Notes under the pieces: model-generated
Seen by the model: the letters and a program-made list of their open reading frames with translations, nothing else
Database searches by the model: none
What the model was told of the DNA's origin: nothing
Program-made: the position numbers and the translations under genes
In this document: positions 22,316 to 33,290 of the stretch, piece by piece
How positions within the stretch are numbered: position 1 is the first letter of the stretch
Layout: every line of letters begins with the position of its first letter
Source: Gymnopus androsaceus JB14
Taxonomy: Eukaryota > Basidiomycota > Agaricomycetes > Agaricales > Omphalotaceae
Direction: 5' to 3'
Assembly (NCBI GenBank): GCA_009733575.1
Contig: ML769577.1
Coordinates: 61,896 to 125,895, forward strand
DNA length: 64,000 nucleotides

Positions 22316-24122
22316 ACGTCGATGCATACTTCCTCCTCCTCTTCATCATTAAGAGTAAGAGGTGGTGGAGTTTCAACTTTGATGTTCTGCACTATGCAGT
22401 TTTGATTGCTCAGTGATGAAAGAGCTAATTTGAATTTATCAGCTATTTCGGAAAAATTCAAAACAAGATTCCCATGCTTAGTGGGAATTTTGATTGCTGC
22501 CCATGATGACTCTGGTAATTCCTCAATCATAGATGAGGATGCCACTTTGTTCTTTGGCCTGTCTCTCCAGTTTCCATCCAACTTCTTCTTCTGCTTCTCT
22601 TTAGGAGGTTTTGTCTCCTTGGCCTCGTTGGCCTGACTGCGTTTCTCCAATGGACATTGATTTCCGAAGTATCCTTTACCTCCGCAATTATAACAAATGG
22701 AGTCCTGGAAACTTGTTGATCCTCCGCAGCCTCTGCCTCTGCCTCAGGAATTTCCACGACCTTGGAAACCTCCTCTTCCCCTATTACCGGCATAGTTTGC
22801 CAATTTCTTCTTGTGATCATGTCGCATTTGATGGACCATTCCTTCTGTGTGGATAGTCGAAATAAGCTCAGCAGGATTGAGCTTGCTTTTATTTTTGACA
22901 GCAAAAATAGCAAGGGCATTGATCGTGGCTTTAAAGGTGTTGGGGACAGAGGACATAATAGTGTTGATGAATACATCAGAAAAAACTGTTTTGGGCCCAG
23001 GAGGATCTAAGGTCACCTAGTCCTCTTAGGCAACCTGAGGCATCCTAGTTGGCCCAGGAAAAAGGGTAAAACTTTGGATACCTGAGTGGGCCCAAAACAG
23101 TTTTTTCTGATGTATATTGTCATTGATATCAATTCCTCTTGTCGTGAGGTTGTCGCAGATGTTGATCATGTTGTCCAAATGTTTATTGACCTTGGATGGG
23201 TCCGTGCATTGCATGGTGTGAAGTCACCTTTGCAAAAATGATTCTGTAAGAGCATTTTTGGAATCATAATCTGTGAGTAAATTTTCCCACAACTGCTTCA
23301 TGTTGTTATAATGCCTATACCTGCGGAATATTCCATCCGATAACCTGCCAATGATTGCATTAAGCAAATCACTATCCTTTCCCCTGTCCTCATCATTGGC
23401 TCCTTCCGCATTCGAAGGTTGCAGAGTCCATTCCAGATATTGTTGATAGCCAATAGATCTGATTGCAAATTCCACTCAAGTTTTCCACGTGTCCCAGTTT
23501 GATACATCTGCTTTTAAGGTTGTAACCTTATTAAAGGCCTTCATTGCTTTAGACATATTGTTGTTGTCATCGTTGGAATCAGCAATTAAAGTGCCTGGTG
23601 ATCCGGGATCTGATGGTGGTGGGGATCTGTGTGGAGAAGGTGGTTCTGTATTTGGAAATGGAAGTTGGGATGCTGTTCCCTGTGGAGATGGTTGTATAGG
23701 AGTAGGTGGGGTTGGTTTGTGTTTTGGTGCAGGTGATTGAGATGGAGTGGGAGTATGCTGTTGTGAGGATGATGCAATAGGCTGAGCAGTAGGTGCTTCA
23801 GTATCCTCTTTGTCGTCGTCTTCGTTGTCGGCAATGTGCTGTAGGTGAGTTCTACTAATTTGCTCCTGTTCTTTTGTGATGACTCTTGCAAAACTACCTA
23901 GTTTACCTGTCCAAGGTACGTCATATTGGTTTGGACAATATTGTTTGTCACACTGGCTCCACCTTCCAGTGGTTTGTTTTTGTACCTGTCGAGTAATTTG
24001 TTGACATCAAAAATGTGTGGGTGTCCTTTACAAGGAACAGTGTTGTCTGTGGGAGGTAATGGTGCTGGTCTCTGCTGTGGTGTTACAGCTTTGCTACTCG
24101 ATGAGCTGGCTTGTTCCGACAC
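22316..24122 (-). pseudogene. Copia gag with zinc knuckle, interrupted by a MITE
   Basis: The N-terminal part begins MSEQASSSSSK at 24122. The central gag fold (UBN2-like: YQQYLEWTLQPSN, LWENLLTDYDSKNALTESF) is at 23475-23224. After the MITE at 22974-23112 the frame resumes (NTIMSSVPNTFKATINAL). The zinc knuckle near 22690 reads CYNCGGKGYFGNQC, with Tyr replacing the expected His, a change a single C-to-T transition explains. The acidic C-terminus runs into the pogo insertion. Several one-base frameshifts occur (23890, 23500, 22745). Confidence 0.85.
22974..23112. mobile_element. CATCAG-family MITE in copia gag (139 bp)
   Basis: Ends CATCAGAAAAAACTG and CAGTTTTTTCTGATG, with TA duplicated at 22972-22973 and 23113-23114. 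Removing element plus one TA gives an uninterrupted gag frame across the site. The interior holds CCTAG/CCTGAGG fragments. Confidence 0.9.
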
Positions 24123-24257
24123 TATGGAATGTTGTTGAGTTACTGGTGGTGGTGCTTGTTCCGATGCCTTTATCTCCTGTCAAGTTCATAGAGGTGGTGG
24201 ATTTGGCTTGGGTGGCATGAACAAGGGTTACGGCAATATGATGTGTCAATGGTTAAG

Positions 24258-24273
24258 GCCGGGGCCCATAATC
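24258..24273 (-). other. Primer-binding site of copia type (half tRNA-iMet)
   Basis: Directly inside the LTR the minus strand reads GATTATGGGCCCCGGC. It is close to the Drosophila copia primer site (GGTTATGGGCCC...), which pairs with the anticodon half of initiator tRNA-Met rather than the tRNA 3' end. The match is from established knowledge of copia; priming here is inferred. Confidence 0.6.
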
Positions 24274-24636
24274 TATTAGAGTTATATTCCTAAAAAGGAA
24301 GTAGCAGCAATAAGTCCACACAGGACTTAGTAGTAGCAATCACACAGATCAATGGGGGATGACAGTGGTATTACAGGGTATGGTACTTAAGCTTATATAC
24401 AGTCCTAAGTACAAACAATATGTTGGGCAGGTGGCTACTGTGTGAATACTTGTGGCTACTGTCCATACGGTGAAGTGGGTACTACAAGAGAGTAAGTGGA
24501 TACAGCGAGAGACTGAGTGGAGTCTGTGAGACAATAACAGTGGAGTACCTGGGATGGTGATACAAACAAGTGGAGACTACAAGAAAGTGTTCCATGTATA
24601 GTTCGATAAGATATATTTACCTTTGATATTCCAACA
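24274..24636 (-). mobile_element. 5' LTR of the copia element (363 bp)
   Basis: Starts TGTTGGAATATC on the minus strand and ends before the primer site. Its first ~230 bp recur at 42228-42460 and its last ~75 bp at 55577-55651, which supports it as a dispersed LTR. A TATA-like stretch (GTATATAAGC on the minus strand, near 24395) suits the U3 promoter. Confidence 0.75.
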
Positions 24637-24639
24637 GAC

Positions 24640-25796
24640 AGTTGGTTGGTATGCCAACTGAGGCAAAAAAACAGCAGAGAGGAAGTGTACCTTCCAGAAG
24701 AGACTGAGCAAAGGTCTCACTGATCTTCTTGTGTATTTTTTCAGTGTTGACAGAAGAGTCAGCTGCCGGGCCCTTCTGAGCAAGCTCACAGATAGGGTTT
24801 TAAGGTTCAATTCAATGAACTGCAAATAAACTGTGGATTGCACTGGAAAATGCACTGCTAAAGGCTGCACTGATGCACAGTTTAAATCAGTGCCAGTTCA
24901 TGGTGCATTCAATTTTTGAAAACTACTTAAACTGCCTTGCATCAGTTTAAACCTCTGCAAATTAATAGCAATACAAACAGAGCTTTGAGCACTCTTATCA
25001 TGCTGGAATTATATTTCCAATAGTATATATATGATAAACAGGACATTTACCAGCTAGGTTGGCATTATTATGCTGAGGTACTCTATCTTTAGATGTAAGA
25101 ATGACCAGTTCAAGCCAGTTTAAATTGTGAATTGCACTTAACTGCACTGAAAAATGCACTGCTAAAGATTGCACTGAAGGACCATTTAAACCAGTGCCAG
25201 TTCACAGTTCATTCAGGTTTCAAAAAATCTTGCACTGGTGCAATTCATGATTCATTGAAAATTTAGCAAATAAACTGAATTGAATTGGACCTTAAAACCC
25301 TACTCGCAGAGCTCAATGATGAGCTTGGAGTCCTTTTCAGTGGCATTGATCCAGTCCTTGAACTCATTCATGGCTAATGAAGGCATTAGAAAGAGAAAGG
25401 TCAAGGAAAAGATGAACTGACAGAGTCAGCTTTGTTGGCCTCCTCAATGAGAGTGCAACAAGCCTTGCCAGTCTTGGTTAATTCCTTGGTGTCAGAGACC
25501 AATGTCCTTGTCAGAAAAACCAGAAGAGGAAGCGATGGTCATGGACTAGTCTTTGCTGGTAGCCTTGTCTTGGCTGAGACATTGACAATACCATCTATAT
25601 GGCAAGTTTAGTATCAACTAGAGATATAACATACCAACATCAATATCAAAAGTGATTTCAATTTGAGGGACACCCTTGGGGGCTGGGGAGATACCAACGA
25701 GGTTGAAGTTACATCTGGAAAATACCACCTAGCCTTGAGTGGACATAGGGTGAATCCAGCCATGCAATTCCCTTAGAAGACAACAGGACAGCAAAG
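24640..25796 (-). pseudogene. Mitochondrial-type Hsp70 pseudogene fragment
   Basis: Minus-strand pieces match the C-terminal half of DnaK/Ssc1-type Hsp70. These are a LGGIF-like fragment near 25735, [20 protein letters not shown] and FDID (25720-25630), IEEANKADS (~25430), MNEFKDWINATEKDSKLI (~25370-25320), then LAQKGPAADSSVNTEKI and HKKISETFAQ (24790-24700). About 50 residues before NFNLVG are deleted and the substrate-binding part is scrambled by stops. The copia LTR abuts its 3' end, and one MITE sits inside it. In an intact gene this would be the matrix import and folding chaperone. Confidence 0.75.
24793..25302. mobile_element. hAT-type MITE inside the Hsp70 pseudogene
   Basis: Ends TAGGGTTTTAAGGTTCAATT and its inverse (..GGACCTTAAAACCCTA). 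The 8-bp duplication is CTCACAGA (24785-24792) / CTCGCAGA (25303-25310). Removing it rejoins the Hsp70 Leu-Cys-Glu | Leu-Ala-Gln region in frame. Inside are two inverted/direct copies of a GCACTGCTAAAG-containing segment. Confidence 0.85.
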
Positions 25797-26311
25797 CAGT
25801 GTTCTACCATAAGCCCTTAAATAACAATCTCAAAATCTTTAGGGCTTAAGACCATTTAAGGCCTTAAATTAAGGCCTTAATTAAGCCTTAGGTTCATTTT
25901 ATTTTCATTTTTAAACTGCCCATGTCAGGCCAGTGCCACAGGAAATAATGAAATTTTGTGTTATGCAAAACACTTCCAGATTATAGTTTATAATTTATTC
26001 TTCCTCATTGCCAATCTTGTTAGCACCATTGTCAGGTATAGCACCTTCAACAGCCACCAGTGTCTCCATAAGCTCTGCACTTCATCAACTAAGTATCCTT
26101 TTGGAATATTCATTTATTATGGAAATATCAAGTAAAAGGTAGAAAAATGAGACTTATTGAATATTCCTGCATATTTCACTTTTTGCTTGGTACACAGCCA
26201 CTTAAGCCTTTGTTAAGGCCTTAAGGGATTTGAAGAAAATCCTGAAGTCTTAACATAAGGCCTTAACTTAAGGCCTATGTACTTAAGGCTTAGGCCTTTG
26301 GTAGAACACTG
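25797..26311. mobile_element. hAT-type MITE rich in AAGGCCTTAA
   Basis: Ends CAGTGTTCTACCATAAGCC and ..GGCCTTTGGTAGAACACTG. Exact 8-bp duplication CAGCAAAG (25789-25796, 26312-26319). Subterminal regions carry many copies of the palindrome AAGGCCTT and its variants. No ORF. Confidence 0.88.
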
Positions 26312-26319
26312 CAGCAAAG

Positions 26320-26794
26320 ATACCTAGGTGACTTAGGACAATGTCCAGAGGTGCTGTTACACTCAGGTGCATCCAGGACACCCCAGGCCATGCAATTCAG
26401 GTCCAGGACAGTCAAGTTGGCTCAAGCATTGGCTCAAGCCCACTTGAAGTCAACCCAGGGCACCATAAACCCAGCCTGAGTCTGCAAGGTGAGCTTCAAG
26501 TTGATGTGAGCATGCTTCAAAGCCATTCCACGTGCACTCAGGTCAAGCAAAGTGAACCCAAAGGACTTGTAAGTACATCAGAGGGAACTTAGAGTGTAAA
26601 ATACATTTTGATATACTTGAATGCTACATAAATTAACCTTAAGGATGATACAGTTCACTTCAGGTAACAAAAATGTTCACATTATAGATGGATCAACAAA
26701 AAATTATTACACAAAATATCTATCTACTAGCTATACTACAAAATATCAGATGAGGGAGTGACAAAATTAATGCAAAAGCATTATTCACAATATG
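26320..26794. other. No gene; repeat flank
   Basis: The short ORF 26341-26592 has no recognisable domain and reads as low-complexity CAGG-rich sequence. From about 26684 the sequence is a diverged copy of 28966-29050 (GATGGATCAACAAAA... GGGAGTGACAAAATT), so the next element inserted into an existing tandem repeat. Confidence 0.5.
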
Positions 26795-26802
26795 GATGGA
26801 TC

Positions 26803-28965
26803 CACTTCAAGCTGCCCCAATTTATATCTTCTTAGTTAGACCAAAGTGTAATAATCCACTATCTAATATGAAGTAAATCCACAGGAAATCCAGGGGCCAG
26901 CCTGGAATCCATGGTCTGTGGAATCCACGGACTAAACAATGTAGTTGTCTATGGAATCCATGGTCTGTGGAATCCATGGACAACTAAAAAATATAGTCTA
27001 TGGAATCCATGCTCTGTGGAATCCATGGACTACACAATATAGTAGTCTATGGAATCCATGGTCTGTGGAATCCACGGACTAAAAAATGTAGTTGTCTATG
27101 GAATCCATGGTCTGTGGAATCCATAGACTACAAAATGATATAGTCTATGGAATCCATGCACTACAAAATATAGCCATCTATGGAATCCATGAACTACACA
27201 ATGTTATAGTCTATGGACTATAAAATATTATAGTCTATGGAATCCATGGTCTGTGGAATCCATGGTCTGTGGAATTCATGGACTACAAAATGTTGTAGAC
27301 TATGGAATCCATGTATTAGTGTGTGGAATCCATGGACTACAAAATATAGTTGTCTATGGAATCCATGGTCTGTGGAATCCATGGACTACAAAATATTTTA
27401 GTGTATGGATTCCATGAACTATAAAATATTGTAGTGTATGGAATCCATGTAGTAGTGTATGAATGAGCTCTCTGTCCCTTTCTGAATATTATTCCTCCGT
27501 CCCACTCAGGAAACCAAGCACATGAGGAAAACCCAATCTAGGGTTCCTTCACTGGTTCCATTGTATATATGCACCTGCAGGTACTTATTCTAAATTTTTA
27601 AGATACAATGAGTATTTTAAGGTGTATTAAATGACTAATTTAAGTAACACCACTGTACCAGAATCGGTAGTGATTTTCATCATCATATTGAATGGTACCA
27701 TTTAATTTTACTCAAAAATATGTTCATCTTGAGTGAGCAGAGTCCTTTCAGCCATCTAAAATGACTGGAAATATCTCTCAAGCATTGAATATTCTCCAGG
27801 TGTAGGAAAGGTCCCATGTAAGTACCACCATACTAGAATCAGTAGTAATTTCTACCATCAGATCGAATGGTATCACTTACTCCTTCTCCCAAATACATTG
27901 ATCTTGAGTGAGTAGAGGTGTTTCAACTCTCTGAAATGACAGGAAATTTGTCAGATGCATTGAATATTTTGGGATGTAGTAAATGACCCATGTAAGTACC
28001 ACCACTGTACTGGAATCAGTAGTGATTTTCATTGTCAGATTGAATGGTACTCTTTATTTTTACTCCAAAATATGTGCATGTTGAGTGAACAGAGTCCTTT
28101 CAACTGTCTGACCTGACTGGAAATATTTCATAAGTATGGAATATTCGGGGGTGTAGGAAATGACCTGTCTAAGTACTGCCACCATACTGGTATCAGTAGT
28201 GATTTCTATCATCAGATTGAATGGTATCACCTAGTCTTGCTCCTAAATACATTCATTCTGGGTGATTAGAAGCTTTTCAACTGTCTGAAATGAGTGGAAT
28301 CTTTGGGTGCATTGAATCTTTTAAGGTGTAGTAAATGACCCATGGAACCAGTAGCAATTTTCATTGTGAGATTGAATTGGACCCCTGCACTACAAACTAT
28401 AGTAGCACATGGATTCCATGAACTACCATAGTTCATAGTGCGTGGAATCCATACACCACTATGCTGTATTTATTAGTCTGTGGAATCCATGTGCTACTTC
28501 ATTGTGTAGTCCATGGATTCCACAGACCATGGATTCCATAGACAACTATATTTTGTATTCCATGATTTCCACAGACCATGGATTCCATAGACAACTACAT
28601 TTTGTAGTCCATGGATTCCACAGACCATGGATTCCATAGACAACTACATTTTGTAGTCCATGCATTCCACAGACCATGGATTCCATAGACAACTACATTT
28701 TGTAGTCCATGGATTCCACAGACCATGGATTCCATAGACAACTACATTTTGTAGTCCATGGATTCCACAGACCATGGACTCCATAGACTACAATATTTTG
28801 TAGTCCATGGATTCCACAGACCATGAATTCCATATAGTGTGACACCTGTCACACCATGGATTCCAGGCTGGCCCCTGGAATTCCTGTGGATTTACTTCAT
28901 ATTAGATAGTGGATTGTTACACTTTGGTCTAACTAAGAAGATATAAATTGGGGCAGCCTGGAATG
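26803..28965 (+). mobile_element. Complete satellite-bearing element, copy 2 (2163 bp)
   Basis: Long inverted termini of about 120-150 bp: left CACTTCAAGCTGCCCCAATT, right ..AATTGGGGCAGCCTGGAATG. They continue through TATATCTTCTTAGTTAGACC and ATCCACTATCTAATATG. Perfect 8-bp duplication GATGGATC (26795-26802, 28966-28973). Satellite arrays sit inside each terminus and a ~900-bp unique core lies between. There is no transposase. The 8-bp duplication with CA...TG ends fits hAT, while long termini are also seen in MULE elements. Confidence 0.85.
28510..28830 (+). repeat. 50-bp satellite array
   Basis: About six copies with a 50-bp period, each containing ATTCCATAGACAACTAC, TTTTGTAGTCCATGG and ATTCCACAGACCATGG. 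Inverted counterpart at 26890-27460 in the other terminus. Confidence 0.9.
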
Positions 28966-29035
28966 GATGGATCAACAAAAATTTATTATGCAAAATATCT
29001 ATCTACTAACTATACTATGAGATATCAGATGAAGG

Positions 29036-29240
29036 AGTGACAAAATTAAAAGAAACATAAGAACAAACATGATAAAAGATCAAACATACTTGGAAGATAT
29101 CAGATGAAGGAGTGACAAGATTAAAAGACACATAATAACAAACATGATAAAAGATCAAACATACTTGGAAGATATCAGATGAAGGAGTGACAAGATTAAA
29201 AGACACATAATAACAAACATGATAAAAGATCAAACATGCT
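29036..29240 (-). repeat. Three tandem copies of a 66-bp unit
   Basis: The unit (AACATGATAAAAGATCAAAC.. ..GGAGTGACAAGATTAAAAG) is repeated three times with few differences, so the antisense ORF 29015-29233 is itself a 22-residue repeat. It lies just downstream of the DUF6532-like gene, probably in its 3' region. Confidence 0.9.
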
Positions 29241-29379
29241 TGCGAGATTCAACAGCGGCAGCTGCTGCATGAGATCCTGGCAATGGAAACACAGGAGCAG
29301 GGGAATTGGCAGCAGGAACAGGTACAGGAGCATTAGCAGCCCCAGGAACAGGAGCAGGATAGCATGACAGCAGCAGCAG

Positions 29380-31740
29380 TGGCTGCACTGCTCAGCTCAA
29401 CCAGAATGTCCTCAGTGAGGTCATCAGCTTGACATCCAACAGGAAGGCTTTGTTAGACTGTGTACTGAGACAAAGACAATCAGAAAAAGGTTCAATATAC
29501 ACAAAAAAAAGAAAAACATACATGATCAACTTATACAAATTAGTTTCAAAGTCTTGCGCCCAGGTAGGTGCAGCATGTGAAATCTTGTTGTAGCTACTGA
29601 GGTGCATCAGCAAAAATGGTCTGGGCCTGGGATAGCCTATAGGTTAGACTAATATGACCTGGGCAACCTGGGCAACCTGGGTGACTTAGGCCACCTAGGA
29701 ATATGCCCAAATCCTAATATCACTTGAGAGTGACTTAGGCTACCTAGGAATATGCCCAAATCCTGATATCACCAGGGGGAGCCTCCTTGCAGCCTGAACA
29801 CAACCTGAGCACAACCTAAGTGCAACCTGAACACAACCTGAGTACAACCTGAGGGAACCTGGGGCAGCCTGGAGAAGCCTGAGGAAGCCTGGACAGCGGA
29901 AAGCCTGGGACAGCCTGAGATTTATCTAGAACTAGGATTACAAGCTAAATAGCTTCAATAAACTAGTACATTGAATTATAATGTGTATTAATATCATTAA
30001 AAGAACAGTAGACACCCCAATTATTGGAATTTATCAACATATAATTGCGTAAAATAAGCGCCCAAATAAGCGCCAAACCGCGTGGGCGCCTGTAGACTGC
30101 GTACAATTAAAACTCTGTTGATGGGGTCAAATCAGATTCATCATGAAGTAACAGTTAACTTGATAAATATGTTAGTCTACTTGAGCTTGAGTTAAAAATA
30201 CTTAAGTGAGGTGTTCCGAGTCATAAGTTAAGGCCAGTAAAACATTAATGAGTCTCGAAAAATAAGTTCACTTTGAAATAAGTCAAAAATCCATGAGTTT
30301 AATAAGATAATAAGGTTTAAGTGATATAAATGTGGAAATTGAGCAAAAAGATACAGCTGAATAATAAAGTATGAGAATTATTTTTTGGGTTGTATAACTC
30401 AGCAGAAGTATCCCTAGGTTACCTCAAGTTGCCTCAGGCTTCCCAGGCTTCCCAGGCTTCCTCAGGTTTCCTCAGGCTTCCTCAGGCTTCCTCAGGCTTC
30501 CTCAGGTTTCCTCAGGCTCCCTCAAGTTTCCTCAGGATTCCTTCAAGAAGCCCAGGAATAAGGGGGTGGACTTATGAAAGCCTGGGAGACCTAGGTGTCC
30601 TGGGTGTCCTGGGTGTCCTAGGAGACCTAGGTAGTCCTTAGGTATCCTCAGGTCATCCAAGGCCCAGACCATTTTTGCTGATGTGGAAAAGGTATCTGTG
30701 CAGTGCTATGAGTAAACATGAAAAAGAAAAAAAAATTACATACCTTGGCCATGCAGCATCAGAGAACTCTGCATGTTGGTGAACACCCTCCAAGTACTCA
30801 TTCAAGGCATGTTCAATCTAAATATGATTTGATTAAACAACTTAACCAAAAAAAAAAAAAAAAAAAAGTGAAACAACATACCACAGTTAACAACAGTGCA
30901 GTGGTGGGTGCATGAATCCAGCCAGCTGCAACAATCTCATGGAAGACCTCAATGTTTGCATCACCTTTTGTTGCAAATACTTTGAAATGTAGGATGTGAG
31001 CAATACCATCACAGCCAAAAGCCTGCTTGGTGTCATAAGTTCCCAACTGTGAATGAAGATAGTAAGTGAATAAATAATACAACAAAGATAAAAACTGACC
31101 TCAGTGTCAATGCCAGCATACTTGTAGCGGCCATCCTCAGTTAGCCACCTGACCAAGTCCTTGACCTCCACTGTGGTCATGGTGCTAGGCAACCTGAAGT
31201 GATTTGGAGCCCATTGACGGGCATGGGAGATGAGTCCAGTGAAGATCCCACCACAAGCATATGTAAGCTAGATAAAAAGATAAAAAGAAGTTAGCAAAGA
31301 CCCTATAAAAAAGGTGAGACTTACAAAGGTGACAATATCTTTCTGAAGCTCAATGTCTGCCAGCAAACAGGTATAGGCCTCATATAATGGGCCATCCATG
31401 TCCTTGACTGCGAGTTTTTGAATCACACCCATGTTGTGGTCATGCTTGTTGACAGGGAATGCTTCCTCCACTGCAGCAGCATGGCATGCAGCATGCTTTG
31501 CAGCATTGGCAATTTTGCGCATGTGGGGTGTAAAAAGATCCTGGGTGACTTTGCTGCTACAACGACGACAAGTGGGAGTAACCAATGAGTTTTCCAATAT
31601 TGATAGCATATCCGCTTGGTCCTTTGAGGGCTCAGGCCTAAGAGGGGGATACTGTTATATCCATGCAATCTCCGATACTTACAATCAACATTACCATGAT
31701 TGGTTGGTGCCGCTGAGTGATTGCTGCCAGCAAGCATTGG
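29380..31740 (-). pseudogene. DUF6532-like fungal protein, broken by a MITE
   Basis: Minus-strand exons are separated by GT-AG introns. VTQDLFTPHMRKIANAAKHA and the following residues lie in 31609-31326. LISHARQWAPNHFRLPSTMT lies in 31270-31104. GTYDTKQAFGCDGIAHILHF and IHAPTTALLLTVV lie in 31050-30885. ALNEYLEGVHQHAEFSDAAW lies in 30830-30745. After the MITE come HLSSYNKISHAAPTWAQDF and a short tail. The order (helical region, FxxP, TALLLT, LNEY..G, H...Y) resembles the basidiomycete DUF6532 family, whose function is unknown. Exon ends near 30885 do not join in frame, and the MITE at 29605-30683 cuts the gene. Confidence 0.6.
29605..30683. mobile_element. CATCAG-family MITE, subfamily A, long copy (1079 bp)
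   Basis: Ends CATCAGCAAAAATGGTC and GACCATTTTTGCTGATG with TG duplicated (29603-29604, 30684-30685). Outer thirds consist of CCTGAG/CCTAGG/TTCCTCAGG units, and the middle (~29930-30400) is AT-rich unique sequence. It splits an otherwise readable exon of the DUF6532-like gene. Confidence 0.88.
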
Positions 31741-32144
31741 ATATTCTTTGCAAGTTCCTATTCATTCTTATTGTTTATCTTTTATATTACTTATTGTTCT
31801 TCTATTGAATCAACTGTTGACTCTTATTGTACTTCCACTGAATACTTACCTACCTCAGTCCAATAGCTCTTCAAGTATATAAGCTAGAGTAGTCTGTTTA
31901 GTAGTCTTCAGTTTGAATATCAACTTGGATAACTACTTCTCTGGAGATTACCTTTGTCATCATCTCTATCGTTCATTGGCCTTCCGCCAACAACAATTCT
32001 TCTCTTCATTGGACTACACAATGTAGTGAGGGTGTTGTTAATAACTTCACCATCAGTCCATCATCCTGAGCGGCAACCACTATTGGTCGCCAAAAATCCA
32101 TTGGTGAACCTCTCCTGCCACTTGATCATAGCACGCTCCTAACA
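31653..32144 (+). mobile_element. Probable copia-type LTR remnant
   Basis: A purine tract AAGAGGGGGA just precedes TGTTATATCC, as at retrotransposon 3' LTRs. A TATA-like TATATAAG lies near 31878, and the segment ends CTCCTAACA. No 5-bp duplication is visible and no second copy is in the window. Confidence 0.4.
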
Positions 32145-32444
32145 ATTCCATAGTGCACTAAATTTAATAGTCAATGGATGCCATACTGTACTCTGGATTC
32201 CATAGTGTACTATATTTAATAGTCCATGGATTCCATACTGTACTCTGGATTCCATACTGTACTCTGGATTCCATAGTATACTATATTTAATAGTCAATGG
32301 ATTCCATACTGTACTGTGGATTCCACAGTGTACTTTATTTAATAGTCAATGGATTCCATACTGCAAGCGTGGGAAACATCAGCGGGTGGTTAACAAGCAC
32401 AGGGAGTGTCTGGAATGAGCCGAGGCCTGACATAATACCTATTT
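32145..32444. repeat. Satellite relic (GGATTCCATACTGTACT)
   Basis: Degenerate copies of GGATTCCATA with TACTATATTTAATAGTC, related to the 50-bp satellite. From about 32364 it matches the minisatellite near 3118-3185. Confidence 0.65.
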
Positions 32445-32816
32445 CATCAGGAAAAATGGTCTGGGTCAAGGATAGCCTAGGTAACCTAAGCCTCCTAGGT
32501 TACAGGGGCTGGACTTGGGATGACCTAGGCAGCCTAGGCCTCCTAGGTTACCTAGGACTATCTCAGGCTGCCTGAGGTTTCCCCAGGGTTCTTCCAGGTT
32601 TCCTCAGGTTTTCTCAGGTTTCTCAGGTTTTCTCAGGTTTTCTCAGGTTTTCTCAGGTTTTCTCAGGTGACTCAGGTTGTCAAAAGTCCACCCCCTAATT
32701 CCTAGGTCATCCTAAAGGAACCTAGGCAACCTAGGTGGCCTAGGTGGCCTAGGTGTCTTTGAGTTACCTTGAGGTTAACTTCAGGCCATCCAAGGCCCAA
32801 ACAGTTTTTCCTGATG
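32445..32816. mobile_element. CATCAG-family MITE, subfamily A, copy inverted relative to 491-854
   Basis: Ends CATCAGGAAAAATGG and CAGTTTTTCCTGATG, flanked by TT (32443-32444, 32817-32818). The interior is almost the exact reverse complement of the 491-854 copy, including the TTTTCTCAGG array. Confidence 0.88.
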
Positions 32817-33290
32817 TTGGTAGCCAATACTAATGGGATATGGAATCCAGAGTGCCAGAGGTCCTGGCCCTATGGATTCCAGACTAGTCCCCTGGATTTC
32901 CTGTGGATTTCAATCATATTAGATACTGGATTGTTGTGCTTTGGACTATCTAACTAGTTATATATTCAGGCAGACTGGAATGGGTCAACCCATGGGTAAT
33001 CTCAGCCATTACCTCACCCACACCCACATTACCCATACCCACCAAACCATGGGTTCTTCTTAGTGGGTTTTTCATAAATCACATCATGTGCAGGGGGAAA
33101 TCATATACAACTTCCTCCTTTGTGTTAAATACTGAGTCAAAACATGAATAAAGAACATGGAACATCATAAGTCTTAGATTTGTGGCTTTGAAATTTGGTG
33201 GGTTTGAAAGCTTCATAACCCTACCCACACCCATGAGTAGTGGGTCCAAAAAACCATGGGTTTACCCACTACCCATGATTAACACTTTCT
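32817..33290. other. Satellite-element terminus and CCCA-rich sequence
   Basis: 32880-32980 is a diverged satellite-element terminus (ATTAGATACTGGATTGTTG, then CAGACTGGAATGGG). 32985-33285 repeats ACCCACACCCA and CCATGGGTT motifs near both ends, which may be another small inverted-repeat element, but I cannot place its ends. Confidence 0.45.

Larger units (their letters stand above)
15545..24636 (-). mobile_element. Degenerate Ty1/copia retrotransposon, host of nested insertions
   Basis: Order on the minus strand: LTR (24636-24274), primer site, gag with zinc knuckle, protease, integrase, reverse transcriptase, RNase H. This is the copia order. Two other elements are inserted (18740-22313 and 22974-23112). 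The pol reading frame is broken near 17842, 17239, 16823 and 16800. The 3' end stops just after RNase H, and the 3' LTR is missing. The element cannot be autonomous. Confidence 0.9.

Noticed and set aside
28510..28830. CRISPR-like regular repeats
   Set aside because: The 50-bp units are contiguous without unique spacers, the genome is eukaryotic, and the array belongs to a transposon terminus.
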